A stretch of 64,000 bases of DNA, taken from contig OU964921.1 in NCBI GenBank assembly GCA_918807975.1, forward strand, positions 46,650,498-46,714,497. The letters run 5' to 3'. Both the position numbers and the translations under genes were made by a program. How positions within the stretch are numbered: position 1 is the stretch's first letter; every line of letters begins with the position of its first letter. Shown here piece by piece: positions 34,855 to 47,200 of this stretch. Below the pieces are notes generated by a model. That model did not search any database and was not told the origin of the DNA. It saw only the letters and a list, made by a program, of their open reading frames with translations. This DNA comes from Aplidium turbinatum. Its lineage: Eukaryota; Chordata; Ascidiacea; Aplousobranchia; Polyclinidae.

Positions 34855-35094
34855 TTAATTTGGCCCATGTCTCGTTAATCCTAACTGCTTCACAGCGTGA
34901 AGGAAATTGACAGTATGCGTGGACCTTTTGTTCTCACCACGGCTTATAAGCGACGTCGATACAAGAAAAGCTTCAACTTTGATACGATGAGTTACCGTCG
35001 CTTGCGGTTGAAATTGCGTAAAATTAAACATAAGACTTGGTGCCAATGCATCTAGAGCGAGAATAGTTTTTCGCAGACAATTATGTCCTTTCAA
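34855..35094 (-). CDS. Small open frame of unknown status
   Basis: An open minus-strand frame of 79 codons (MKGHNCLRKTILALDALAPS ... VKQLGLTRHGPN). A GAAAG acceptor-like site precedes it, and a GTGAGA donor-like site lies inside. Its phase does not fit the host gene exons identified here. It lies inside that gene's large intron and may be a repeat fragment or chance. Confidence 0.15.
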   Translation of the reverse strand: MKGHNCLRKTILALDALAPSLMFNFTQFQPQATVTHRIKVEAFLVSTSLISRGENKRSTHTVNFLHAVKQLGLTRHGPN

Positions 35095-35099
35095 TCAAA

Positions 35100-37640
35100 C
35101 AAAGCATAGGCTACAACGTTATTGCCTACTATAGAAGCTGCTCTGTAACATATTATGATTTTGGTTTCAAATCTTTCCTTTTGTCCGACACACTATCAAA
35201 AGCAGAAAAGGCGTCGATGTTCCCAAAGCTTCTCACATATACTTGTAAACATTTATTTCCAAGTCGACATGTAAAGATTTGAAATGCAATACGCTTCTCA
35301 TTTGTGTAGGATAAACCAGAACATCACGCTTTTGTGAAAAGGACGATCGTTCCACCACGTTTATACGTGATGCAGCTTAGTTGAATCAATATATTCGAGG
35401 CTTCTTGTACCAGGTTCACTGTCACTGATAAACTAAACCGCGATGCAGTACCTCGCAAAGCAATTGTAGCGTAACATTTCCATGTGCTATAACTTGTCAT
35501 AAATTGTGAAAACTTGTGTATTTACTTGTCAAGTTGTCTCATGTGAAATATAAGTTTGCATAGCAATGTCACAATGAAATCTTATCTCCGTTTACCAAAC
35601 TAAAGATATGAACTTATGCGACGTCTTGCAACGTTGAATCGACGGAAAGGCGGGTAACTGCCAAACTGAACTGAGAATGCATGAAAGAAATCGTTTATTA
35701 TCGAATGGACGTGACGTCAGAAAACGATGAATCGACATAGGCTAGCGGCGAGAGATATTTTAGTTAGATAATGACACGCGGCAGCGCGTTTACATTGAAT
35801 AAAAATACCTTTATTTTATCCATTTCTATTTCCATTCTTCCTAGTTTCGTCTCACAATGACAAACAAATGAAGTTACGCATATTTACTAAATTATTCAAT
35901 AAACAATAATGCATCATCCAGCATTATGTCAGCGCTGATTGACTAGACATATTCACGAGTTGTGTGAGAATTGTATTCGATTAATCGCATTATTTATTGT
36001 AGGTAACACCTGCAAAAGTAATTGCAGACTCTGCCTTCATAAGTGTAGTTTAGAAGTAGCCATCTCATATTGAGCCAATCCAATCAATGTAAAATAGAAC
36101 GCTTTTACTTGATAGCACGTGTGATATATAGGTTTTATCTAACAACTACTTTCAGTTACATTGAAAGTGAATGAGTAAGCATTATGCAGTCTGTGACAAG
36201 GACTGGAAATGTATAATCAGAAAATATAATATCATAAAGTATATTGCGTTATGTACATCTAGTAATTTTTATGAACATGGTATCATTTTGCAGGCAGGCG
36301 TTTTTATAGAGATACAAACTTATTCCATAGTTTGATTTATGGCACTTATCCAACTGTTTCATAATGCGAATAGCTGTTTTAGTTGAATTTAGAAAAAAAT
36401 ATAACTTATAACCGCAGACAGATGCAACTTTTTTCATGCTTTAGGCAATCGGCAGTACGGTGAACTATAGTGGTACATAACATAACCCATATGCGGGGTA
36501 ATCGCAAGGGTCAACCCAAGTAATGGAAAGGTTCTTTTTGAATTATGGTGATGGAATTCTTGTAATGCTATTGAACTTCATCTTTTTATGAAAAACTTAT
36601 ATTGTTTGCATTTGCAAGAAATATCAAACTTTTGGATTTTTTTTATCACTGAACTGTCCGTTAGTAGAATGTTTCTTTATTACCTTAGTTAGGCCTATTG
36701 GTAAGTCAGGAAAGTATTTGTTGATGTGACATATGAGGATATTGTAAGAGACCGAGTTATTTTGTAAATAGTATTTGATTTTTGGACACCATCAAAATTT
36801 TCTCACAATACACAAATGCGCATCGAGATATAGTGCTCACAGTTTGGAAAAGTTAGATTGTGATAATTACAACTTGCCTGAGTAGGCCTACAGCAAGGGA
36901 CAATCAAAATAGATGAAACCGCATTCATGGTAATATAGACGTTTTGCAAACTGCTCTTTTCGTTTTCAATATAATAACAAGAATGACAGCTTATTTTCAC
37001 TAAACATATAAACAAATATCAAAAATTATGAATGAACAGCGCATCTATATTTTTCGGTTTAGGTTCAACAATGCATTCTAGCCGTCAAAATGATGGAATA
37101 TTTGGTAATTTTGTTGAGACATACCATTGCCCAATCGTTGAATTTACATCAGAGATAATTTTATTAGATAGATTATCAGTTTCATGCACATGGTTTCATT
37201 CAGCGTTATAATGTTGTTTTTCAAGCCACGTGGCGTTCATGGTCATAACGCAACATTGCAGAAACAGCCAATATTGATACCAGGTAGGCCTAATAATTAT
37301 TACGCCGCTTTCGTCGAATCTACGTCGCTAAACGACGATATTGTGCAAACGCCTGTTGGATTTCCCTTCTACGTGTAGTTTATCATAAACGTGAAGCATT
37401 GCTCAAAAAGCTAATCTGAATCACCATAGATAACCATACCATTCATATAGTTTCATCATCAGTAAATATGTAAAGTGCACTTCATAATTTTTGACAACGG
37501 TCTGACAATTTATTATATTGCAAAGTTTTGATTTATTCTCGATTTTTATAATTCTGTGTAACAGTTTTTTTCTAACTAGTTTCTATGGGACTAACAATTT
37601 GTTTCATTATACATTTTCTTTAGTATTTCAACGCCATTAT
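35100..37640. other. Intronic-like AT-rich stretch
   Basis: No gene is recognised. A phrase near 35620 (CGTCTTGCAACGTTGAATC) recurs in the same orientation near 39813 (CGTCTTGCAATGTTGAATC). The repeats bracket the piggyBac copy, but their similarity is limited and they cannot be claimed as its ends. Confidence 0.35.
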
Positions 37641-37676
37641 TAAAAAAATTACGTCCTTTTCACTTTTAAATAAAAC

Positions 37677-39370
37677 ATGGCAAGGCAAGGATTCAGTGCT
37701 GAAGAAATATTGCAACATGTTTTACTGGATTCTGACGACGAAAGCCAGGCGGATGATTTGGAGGATTTATGGCACTCCGATTCAGATGAAGAAGCGGATT
37801 CTTCTCCGTCAACTTCCGCAACAGCGATTCCGATCGAGATTGACGACCAGTTACCTTCCATGGGCGATGTTCAACCGGAGTTTGCGCCATCAGGACGGAT
37901 TATAACATCGAAAAGACTGGTGAACAGCATAGATTTCTATCTCGACATGAACAACTACGATGCTGTTGAGTTTTCCTGACACACTGAAGTCTTATACAAC
38001 TTTTGTAGAAAAGCCAAAGAACAGACAAGAGGGCGGCGTCAGCATTACTTGGTCTAATGCGAGACCGGTGCACAATGGGAGAAGGGGCCGGGCTAACATT
38101 ATATCTGGCCCGATTGGTGTTAGAGGAGAAGCCAAAGAAGCCAAGACCCCTCGGCAAGCATGGGAACTATTTTTTTCTTTAAACATTTTGAACATTATTG
38201 TTCAAGAAACAAATAGAAAAATTGCCACACTCATTTCTCAATTGCCAGAGAGAATTTTAGATGACAGCAGGTACTGCTATTTTGGCCCAACCAACAACGA
38301 GGAGATGCTGGCCTTTGTTGAATTGGAGTATTTTCGGGGGCTTTTAGGACAGGCTGGTCATTCCACGGATGTATTGTTCAATCAACTGCAAGGACATCCC
38401 GTGTTTAGTGCAACAATGAGCAAGAACCGCTTTAAATTTTTATTTTCGAACATTTCGTTCGACGACCAAAATACTAGGCCGCAACGTTGGAAGAATGACC
38501 GGTTGGCCGCATTTCGAGTCGTTTTCGAAATGTTTAACGAAAACTGCGGCAAACATGTCATTCCAGGTGACTACTTGTCGTTGGACAAAACGCTATACCC
38601 CATGAGGACACAAATTGCCTTCAAGCAATATAATCCAAACAAGCCTGCGAAATATGGCCTTCTGTTCAAGTCGGTAAACGCCAGCAGATTCCCATACACA
38701 TTTGCGGCATCGGTCTATTCAGGTAAACCGAAGGAAGAGCCATTTAATTTTTACGTTCGTGGAACAGAAGAACTGGTAAAAGGAATGGTGATGAGCCTGG
38801 AACAACATGGTGACCTTCAAGGTCGGAATATTTTGTATGACCGCTTTTACACCTCCATACCACTCGCGCAGTGGTTGCTTGACAGGGGTATAACGTCAGC
38901 TGGAACCCTCAACGCTATACGTAGAGGAATACCCCTGGAAGTGAAGCAAGTGAGTGGTAGGGAGAAATCTTCGTACGAAATTTATTGGCAGACGAGTGAG
39001 GCTGATCTCAGCCTACATTCTTATGTAGTAAAAACGAAGAATTCTGGCATGCGGAATGTGTTGATGTTTACGACCATGCAACCTCTATTGGGGATTACCA
39101 AGGATGACGGCAAAAAGAAGCCAGGCTTGTATAAGCTTTACGACTTCACAAAGGGTGGCACCGATATCATCGACCAAAGGATGGGTTGGTTCATTCACGT
39201 GCAAAGCGAAGTCCCCACGGTGGACAACTACTGCGTTTGCTTATTGAGAAGGTGCCAAAGCCACAAAAAATAAACTACCAAAAAACCGTGGCCAATGTCA
39301 ATGCTGTGAAAAGCCTTTATGCCCTGCACATTCCATACGAGTATGTCAAGTTTGCTTTTGCGCAGAATAA
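37677..39370 (+). pseudogene. piggyBac-like transposase, frameshifted
   Basis: The first frame (37677-37979) is an acidic, serine-rich N-terminus. The second (37960-39273) carries the DDE core, with aspartates at its residues 209 (YLSLDKTLYPMR), 294 (ILYDRFYTSIPLAQWLL) and 402/405 (KGGTDIIDQRMGW), matching piggyBac D268, D346 and D447/D450. After another shift near 39200, a third frame reads CKAKSPRWTTTAFAY, a stop at 39245-39247, and then a cysteine-rich end (CQCCEKPLCPAHSIRVCQVC) to 39370, like the zinc-binding C-terminal domain. Two shifts and one stop make this copy inactive. TTAA-flanked ends were not found. Confidence 0.9.
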
Positions 39371-39379
39371 ACTATTTGA

Positions 39380-41520
39380 ATGATTGCGGTTTTATAAACT
39401 TTGGCTTCAACCACAGCCTAAATAAAACGCGGAGCTCAATGAGAGATTTTCCTTTTTTCCTTTTATTAGACAGATAGCTATTTTTACGTTGATTCAACAT
39501 ATCAAGACGTTGAATACTTGTAAACATGTGCGGTTTTGCAATTAGATTGCTTATCAAAATCATCTATCCTTTTTTGTATAAAAAGTGGGTCATAAAACTA
39601 ATCGTAATACTCGATGTAAAATTCAGCATTTTTATATGCTGAAACAGTATTGTATTCATATTTTATAAATCCATTTTCTATTTAGAAAATATCAATATAA
39701 TGCGGTTTGAGCATAGCTGAATTTTAGCACAGATACAACGACTGATTTTATGACTTTTATACAAACAAGGACAGAAGAGAAGTAATCTAATTGCAAACCC
39801 GCGCATGTTTACATCGTCTTGCAATGTTGAATCCACGTCGAAATGATTGTATTAGCGTTGTATTCAATTTCTCGTATTATCGAACTGTAAATGTGCAGCC
39901 ACTTGTAATTTCAATGTGCCTCATTGCATATTCTTAAATATTTCTGAATTTGTGTGTACATAACCTGACAGAACACAGGTTGCTTTACCATTGAATCAAG
40001 TTGAAAAACGTTGCTGCAAGAGCCTTGTGCCAATTGCTGCAGTCCGGTATTGCTGTAACCAAATCAAAATACTTATCAATATTTTGCTGCCAAACTGACA
40101 TTTTTATCGCATAAACGCCCATTAGGCAAAAAAAAAAAGGCAGCTAATTCTTTGTAAAGTATTTCTCCAGGTTCACAATGATTTGACGCATAATAAATAC
40201 TACTTTGAATAAATCTAAATATTGTTTGGATTTTAGTGTGTGGCATATGAATCTTAGAGAGCTTATTGAATCCAAAAGAAAATGACCCGAGGCATTACAG
40301 ATTTTCCTTTTGATGAAAAGCGTTGTGACGCTCTGTTAATTAATGAACCGTTACTGTTTTATTTTGAATTTCTTTCTGACTTCTGTTTATGTAAAGCATC
40401 ATCGACTTTATCGGGTAATCTTACTCCTAGTACTAGCCTTGTATGTAGCCGAGTTCACATTGAACTTACATTGAGAGACGCTGTTGCAACTACAATACAT
40501 TGCATTTAAACCGCTTTTTTTGTTGCATGATCTTCCATTCGTTTCGTGGATTACATAATAGTATTTGATAAACGCCACCCTGCTTCTTCAGCTGGTCTAC
40601 ATTTGTTAATAAAGCGTAGGAGTTGCTGTTCTTGGAACCGAGGTCACAAGATCATAATCCAAATTGGTGTGACACGCGTTCAGAAATCTCATTACTGCAT
40701 GTAATTGATGAAGCATTGTTCTTTTAGTCAAGAAGCGAGCTTTATTTTGAGCGTGGGAAAAGTTATTATTTTGCATGAAAAATATAGATTCAAATTGAGA
40801 TTATGTAAAAAAAATTTAATCACAACATGGCAATGCATGTTCTTCATTACTCTAGCAAAAAATAATGTGTAAACTCACGCTACAATTGCTTTAATCGCAA
40901 AATAATCCAAAATGCCAGATGTCACCACTGTAGCAGATTAAAACTCATCTGCTACAGTCCTTTTATTATATAGTATATATACTTGCTACTTTCAGAATTA
41001 TGTTTGCTGTAATTTATTAAAGTCCGCTACAAGTCATAAGATATCGATAAATATGAATGTTATAGACATTATTTTGGAATTATAATGTTAACGCTCAAAA
41101 GTAGGTGGCCTATACAGAAATGTAACGATTAACGTGTTCACTTTTCAGTTCAATTTATTTTTGTTTTGTTGGCGAAAAAGAAAGAAAAAAACAAAAATAT
41201 ACAAAACACAATAAACACAAATAATTCGCACAACAAGGATGGCAGCGAAAGACCAAAAGGTCACTAAAGTCAGCTGCATTTTCGATCGATCGGTAGTCCA
41301 ACACAATCGCTGGCTTGCCAGCAGAGCATGCTTTCAGAAATTCAGTTGTTGAGCAATACAAGTGATTCGTGGTTGTGCAATTGAGTGCGTTTCAAATTAC
41401 CATTATTGTGATGCTTTGTGATGTTATAAATAAATTTGTGATGAGCAAATAAATTATTGATCATAGACTTGTTACAAAAGAATCTCTTTTTAATAATTAC
41501 TGTAGTAATGTTCACTTAAA
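39380..41520. other. Non-coding stretch in the host gene intron
   Basis: AT-rich, with no recognisable coding. Short open frames at 40282-40509 and on the minus strand at 41155-41361 have no motif or splice context I can support. Confidence 0.4.
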
Positions 41521-41525
41521 TGATA

Positions 41526-41792
41526 TACCAAAGACAGGCAAGACACAACAATACCACAGGGTTGAGCATTACAACAGTATATATTTTACATATTTACAAA
41601 ATAGTTTAACATTCAAACGTTATCGGCTTAACCTAAGCATTTATTGCATTTTATTAATATTTTCAGATTCCTGATGAGGGCTTAGGTTAAGCCGAAAACG
41701 TTTGAATGTTAAATTATTTTGTAAATATGTAAAATATATACTGTTGTAATGCTCAAACCTGTGGTATTGTTGTGTCTTGCCTGTCTTTGGTA
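41526..41792. mobile_element. Near-perfect long inverted repeat (267 bp)
   Basis: The arms 41526-41638 and 41680-41792 (113 nt each) pair with about three mismatches around a 41-nt loop. The ends read TACCAAAGACAGG and its inverse, and TA dinucleotides lie outside both ends, which would suit a Tc1/mariner-type MITE. It has no coding capacity. The near identity of the arms suggests recent origin or gene conversion. Confidence 0.75.
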
Positions 41793-42924
41793 TAAAAAAG
41801 CAAACTCTCTCCCGAAACTATAAATGATATACATACATCATTCATTCATTTATTTTTAGTCATTAACGCGTCCGGGACGAAAAAGATACTAACTAAGTAT
41901 AGTAACTAGTACTACAATAGTCGATATAGGCCTACCAGGACGTTAATGAACGGGAAATGGTGGCAAAACCTTAAAAGGTTTAAAACGTGCCTGAATAGTA
42001 AATCATGTAGTAACCTGTATGTCTGTAGTTAGCACGGCCACAAAACCCAAAAAACAAACAGAAGCACACATGTAGCAATAAATGACAGCCTAATGAAAAG
42101 TGTTGTGGTTCGCATTTGCCAGTTCCAATATTGATGTGGATGAGCAGTCATCATAATAAAAATAGGATGGAGAAAGAAAACCGGACATAAAAGAAACCCA
42201 TCCTTAGGCAAAAGCCCGTTTCAATGCGGCCCAGGAGAGCAAAGTGTTGAGCTCTTCCCATGGTCAGACTGCACATCACGCAGTAGCCTACGACGATTGA
42301 GGAATTTAAAAAACATGAATTTGACGACATGAACATAAATTATTCAATTATGACGATATGAATTTAGCTTTATTCAGTGACGACATTTTAATATTGATTG
42401 CCTTCATATTTGACCTTCTTATGAAAAGTGTTCAGGTCTGTTCGACACTACAGTAAGACTCTTTCCTGCTGGACCATTCCTTTCAGACCTTGCTAAGGTA
42501 TTGCCTTTGTAGCGGACGTCGAGTGGTCTGAACATCCGCCCATACCTAGCTGTAGCTGCTACAGCAACATCCCGGGTACTAGCGTGTAGTGGGGATGATC
42601 TTGAGAACAATACCTTGCTTCTTTTGCGAGTAGGAGTTTATTACAAAGAAATAAATGAACTTCCACGTCGGAACGTTGTAGCCAAATAATGCCTTGAATT
42701 CAAATAGAACGAGCTAAACTAATTTAGAACATAAAAAACTACACTACAACCATAATTAAACTAACACCGTGACTTCCGAGAAAGGCATCCGTGACAAACT
42801 GACTGAGAAAATAAGGCACCACACAACTGGCCGACAGAAATCATACTGGAAACTCACAAACTGACTGTGTTTAACGCTGAACGATTGATTTAAAGGGGCT
42901 TATTGCTTCAAGCATTGCAGCATG

Positions 42925-43099
42925 CAGGGCCGTAGCCAGACCGCAGAGCAAGGGGGTCCAACTGTTTTTAGGGAGGGCCGAAAAAATTTAAATGGGCAAA
43001 TCATTATAATTGTGGCTGTTGCTCGAGAATGTTGGGATTTTGCCAGAGGGGGGCAAAATTTTCTTCAGGGGGGTGAGGCCCCCCCTGGCTACGGGCCTG
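42925..43099. mobile_element. hAT-type MITE (175 bp)
   Basis: The ends CAGGGCCGTAGCCAG and CTGGCTACGGGCCTG are inverted repeats, flanked by GCAGCATG (42917-42924) and GAAGCATG (43100-43107), an 8-bp duplication with one difference. Subterminal G-rich and C-rich runs follow the usual pattern of such MITEs. No coding. Confidence 0.8.
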
Positions 43100-43369
43100 G
43101 AAGCATGTGTCAAATGCGCAACACCTACAACAACGTAAAACTACGTAGGCCTATGTAAAATCAAACCCTGATAAGTGGTGAAAATTCCGAAACGCCCTAA
43201 TTTTCAGCCAGCGTTTCAAATTCCTACCAAGCACAAATATCACAACGGCAATTAGACTGTCTAAACTCTAAAGTAAACATGAAAAAAGACCGCAGGCGCT
43301 AGGCCTACACCTCCTAAGAAAATTTTCCACCGGATTTTTCTTGTATTATTTTGGCATTAGGACTTTTCA

Positions 43370-43515
43370 CAGTCTGGCAACGCTGATTACAATGTTTATT
43401 TTATCTTGTTTGAGTTTGGCTCATTTTTGGCCTTTTTTCTACCTATTTGGCCTCAATTTGGCCTTTTTTCTTGTTGAGTTTTTTTTTTTTCAAATTTCAG
43501 TCTGGCAACCCTGCA
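43370..43515. repeat. Repeat with two CAGTCTGGCAAC copies and GGCC-T runs
   Basis: CAGTCTGGCAACGCTG (43370) and CAGTCTGGCAACCCTG (43499) occur in the same orientation around TTTGGCCTTTTTTCT-type runs. Similar GGCCTTTTT runs occur at 34400-34510. It probably derives from a hAT MITE with CAGxGTTGCCAGA ends, such as the one at 54519-54893. Confidence 0.4.
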
Positions 43516-43763
43516 CCACAGCGAAAACAATACACGTCAACATAGCAAAGTTCTAGAAAAAGATAGAAGTGACAAAACGTAGGCTAAACATAAAAGCGCG
43601 CTTGAAACCGAAATCAGTAAGTTAAAATTGGCATGGTCACAACATCCAGTACATTTGCCCTGTCGGTGATGTTGACCTGATGGGGAAAATGTGTAGAACA
43701 CTGGACAAGTAATCACTCTGCTATTTCACTGGCTGCGTCATAGATTATGGCAGCACTACTTAC

Positions 43764-43860
43764 GTAATAATTGTCGTGCACGTTGCTTGTGCTTCGCTTA
43801 ACCCACTTTTTCTTCTTACGCACTCTGACGTCAGCATAGCTTATGGGAATGTACTGAAGA
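43764..43860 (-). CDS. Host gene exon (97 bp)
   Basis: On the minus strand, an ACGTCATTAG acceptor precedes T CTT CAG TAC ATT CCC..., and TTATTAC|GTAAGTAG is a canonical donor. The reading frame is open for 32 codons (LQYIPISYADVRVRKKKKWV ...). The single leading T completes a Ser codon with the AG left by the upstream exon at 44075-44179. It ends in phase 0, fitting the last exon at 32569-32787 across an 11-kb intron. Confidence 0.55.
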
Positions 43861-44074
43861 CTAATGACGTCACTGAAACTGTGACACATCAATGTGGCAT
43901 TGTTACATGCTTCATTTTTCTAAATAATTGCTTTAAAAATAAACTATTTGTGAACTCAAAGGGTACTTTGGTCACTCAACTTTAATTTCACTCCTGAGCT
44001 TGTTGATGAATTTGAATACAAACAAAACGATGAAGAACCAAACATTATGTAAGTAATTATGACATCATACTCAC

Positions 44075-44179
44075 CTTTCTGACGTGATGTCCGGATTACT
44101 GTGATGTAATCCCTCGCAAGACGAATATGAAGAGTTCGAGTGACGCGATAAGTTGTGTGAACTGATCTTTGACCCTGAT
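44075..44179 (-). CDS. Host gene exon (105 bp)
   Basis: On the minus strand, a TTGTTTTTAG acceptor and an AGAAAG|GTGAGT donor define 105 bp. In the frame set by the upstream exon (AG + A = Arg) it reads SGSKISSHNLSRHSNSSYSS and on to PDITSE without a stop. It is serine- and histidine-rich, consistent with a disordered, possibly phosphorylated region. A second frame is also open, so the assignment depends on the phase match with its neighbours. Confidence 0.55.
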
Positions 44180-44639
44180 CTAAAAACAATGACATATTAG
44201 ATGGCTTCCCTCAGTGACGTCAGACAATGACATATCAGTGATGACAGCTTTCCACTTAAACAACCGGGAAGCGAATCGTGAGCTCAAGATCAACACCAAT
44301 GGAAAAACTTTCTTTCGTCAAACGCCAAATGTTATTTAAAGCGAATCGATCAATAAGAAAATGTGTCATTGTTAGATACTGTTGTTGGATTTTTTTTTGA
44401 TGCAAAAATAATATGTAGGCTAGCACAGCCTACGTAGAAGGAGCGATCAACCTGACATAATATAGAAGGGTGCGGATCGTACTCACTACAAAATTGAGCG
44501 TTGTGATTTTCTAACCATACTAGTGTTGCCTCTAAGATAGCTCTGCAGACTTTTCCAATCAACAAATGTTTCTCGGCAATCAAGTGTGGACAAAATTAAG
44601 AGCAAAAGACACGTGTTTCGCACATGATGCTTATCAGTA

Positions 44640-44937
44640 TCACGCCACTAATTCATGCTACGGAGCTCTCGACCGGTAATGTGTCGAGCCTTATAAGCGA
44701 AAAACGTGTCTATGGCTGTCATTTCAGCAGGCCATAACCCAAAGAAGGGCCCATAAGAATTTCTCTCGAGAGCAGTCCGGAGAGAAATCACGGGATATAA
44801 TCGAGGGGGAGCCAGTCGGCAATCGACGGCATGCTTTTGTCTTGTCAAAAACACGGCCACATGCAATTGAGCAGTGTCGAACCGACGCTCTACCGAACGT
44901 TGAACCATGGCTCTCACCACTCAGCTATGCAGCCCAC
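44640..44937 (-). repeat. Second tRNA-derived SINE family
   Basis: On the minus strand it begins TAGCTGAGTGGTGAGAGCC (A-box-like) and continues to GGTTCGACACT (B-box-like), the layout of a tRNA-derived head. The body ends near CATGAATTAGTGG(C/T)G. Parts of the body recur near 49786, 50452 (inverted) and 52555, so the family is dispersed here. Confidence 0.6.
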
Positions 44938-44961
44938 TATGGTTGTCAATTTTTGATAAAA

Positions 44962-45018
44962 CTTAGTCTCACTAAGTTAGTCTCACTAAGTACTTAGTCT
45001 CACTTCGACTTAGTCTCA
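44962..45018 (+). repeat. Short tandem ACTTAGTCTC repeat
   Basis: ACTTAGTCTC and close variants recur four times in about 55 bp. This is a small minisatellite with no other feature. Confidence 0.6.
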
Positions 45019-45909
45019 GATGTTACAACTGGCAAACCTCCAGTTCTCCAGTTGCTTTAGGTATGTGGAGCCAACTTGATCATTGCTGTTGTTTTTCGAC
45101 AAAAAAATAAATTGAATCATTTTGGCATGCCGTAATGTCTTCTCAGTAGCAACATAGCTGCTTGCTCTGGAGCGGTGTTGAAACAATGTGTTTTTCGCGT
45201 CTCGAAACGTTCTCACCACCTGGCCAAGCAGCCGACAACAATATATATAGGTGCCAGAGTTAGGGTTAGTAAATAACCGAGATCGTGACAATTTCGTTTC
45301 TTTATTTGCTTGAATGAAATGATGAAACATAAGAATCGTAGCCTACATTGCAGAAACTATCATGAACTATAAGTGCGGGCTTGCTTAAAAAATGTTCAAG
45401 ATAGGTTTCTAACACTCTAACCCTAGCTTACTGACTTTCACTTACAGGTGTTTCAACAAGACATTAGTGTCTTTTAGAATTTTGTGTCGTTTAATCACAA
45501 AGTTTGTTTAGATTTTTATCATATTTCAATAAGAAAAGTAGCCACTGGTGCTTGCAGAAGCAATCCCTCCCAAAAAATATTTTTAATACTATTAGGCTAC
45601 AACGTTGTAATGACATTGTCTTTTATGTTGAATGACGTTTCATAAATAAAAAAAAATTAACTTTGACCAAAAAAAGTGAACACCCAGCCATAGTGGTCAC
45701 GGTTCACCAGTGTCTCGTGGCCCTTTTCATCAGCACAATTACAGGTCTACGCTTTGTGGTCGGACATGGGTTCACTTTTGTTTCTGCCGTGAAGTAACTG
45801 CAGGTGAAAATAATTTAAATGGTCTCATCAATTTTTCAAAACCTATGAAACTTCCTGCTTAGACCACTAGTTGTGCGCGTGAGCAACTGTTTAAAGATTA
45901 TTGTCTCAC

Positions 45910-46226
45910 CTGAGCAGGTGCTCCGGGATGACTCTTTTCACGTACTCCTCCAACGAATCGACCACTACCACCGGAGGAGGACTTTCTGGCGTCACAATAG
46001 GAACGTGTGACATCTTGCTGTAGATGCAACGTGGCGTGACGTATCCAGGGAAGGTTGATGTAGCAATTGCGTGACTTTGCATGTTGTCATCTTTGGTGAA
46101 TTGTGAAGTCATAGCGTCCACGTCATATTGCTCGTTTTCTGGAGATTCATTGTCGGTTTGTGTCCTTGCTGAGTTTTTTTGGCCTGAAACTTCTTCATGT
46201 AGTTTGTTGTTCTCTTCTTGAAAATT
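45910..46226 (-). CDS. Host gene exon (317 bp)
   Basis: On the minus strand a TTCATAG acceptor precedes AAT TTT CAA GAA..., open for 105 codons to CTGCTCAG|GTGAGA. The protein is polar and then proline/valine-rich (NFQEENNKLHEEVSGQ ... VTPESPPPVVVVDSLEEYVK), with a possible short coiled-coil start. It ends with two bases of a codon, matching the next exon at 44075-44179. This is the clearest exon of the gene. The family is not recognised. Confidence 0.6.
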
Positions 46227-46897
46227 CTATGAAGCGATATTTGCGTCATTTTCTAAAGTTGTTTCTTTGATCAGAAGCGAAAAGAAGATTTTGCTGCAAT
46301 TATTTTCTCAAGTCAAGTTGCTGATGTGTTTTTATGGGATTGTAATGAGTGATGTAAATGTTTACAACTCTACAACCTAGGACAGCCCAATTTCTTAAGG
46401 TCGTATGCCTGTCTGCTGTCTCATACTGTACGTGCCGAAACTAAATCGTTGATCTGAATACCAGCAAACTACTCTACCTGGTTTGGTGCAGTCAAACATA
46501 ACATTCCTGAATGTTCACACCGATTCATGTATAAGTTGTCGCAAGTGCTCGATTGTTGCAAAGCAGGCTTGGTTGTTTGTGAAGTTAATTCAGGGACATT
46601 CACGAGCCTGTCGATAGAATAGTTGAGGTTTAAAATTTAACTCAATTGTTTTTACTTCTGATCATCACAGAGAAAATAATACATGTCAGTATAGCAGAGT
46701 TCTGGAAAAAGGTAAAAGAGACGAAGCGCGAACGAGTTTAAAGTTAATTTGCCTTTTGCAATTTGTGACCATCGCAGTGTGGCCTACACCGGAAACCATC
46801 ACTTCAGTGCTTATTGGATTTTTATATCAATGGTCTAAGACCATTATGAGCCTGTAGATTGTAGATACCTGTAGATACCATTGGTCTTACAAAGACC
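46227..46897. other. Intron or intergenic stretch
   Basis: No coding signal is seen beyond the exon ending at 46226. The preceding exon of the host gene would have to end in phase 0, and I did not find it here. Confidence 0.4.
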
Positions 46898-47200
46898 GCT
46901 CTGTTAGCTTAGCGACAATGCGCCCTACTTAAAGTGAAGCGGCGCTGGTTCGACTCTCGGGATGTGCGCTTGAGCAACGCACGTTAAGGACTGCTCTCCA
47001 TTCAGCGGCACCTTATGGGTGGAATAATTCCCCGGCAACAACACTTCAACAATCGGAAAAACCTCACTGCCATTCTCGGTAACCGGCCCTGCGTCAGTGA
47101 TTCAAAGCCTTTACGCTTACAAGTATGCGAACATGCCAGAAATAAGCAGAGGCTTTGTGAATCGGACCATGAAGATCAAATCAATTAATAAATAAAACAA
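46898..47200 (+). repeat. tRNA-derived SINE
   Basis: It starts with a tRNA-like head (TGTTAGCTTAGCG, then GGCGCTGGTTCGACTCTCGG as B box) and continues with GAGCAACGCACGTTAAGGAC, CCGGCAACAACA and GGTAACCGGCCCTG, and ends in an A/T-rich tail (ATCAATTAATAAATAAAAC). It shares the whole body with the copies at 60293-60560 and 62066-62377. Confidence 0.8.

Noticed and set aside
35620-39840. Similar phrases on either side of piggyBac as its terminal repeats
   Set aside because: They are in direct rather than inverted orientation, only partly similar, and not next to TTAA.
41155-41361. Minus-strand frame as a host exon
   Set aside because: No acceptor or donor in phase with the other exons, and a low-complexity C-terminal half.
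45016-45330. A 104-codon minus-strand frame
   Set aside because: No domain, no splice fit with the nearby exons, and AT-rich repeat-like sequence at one end.
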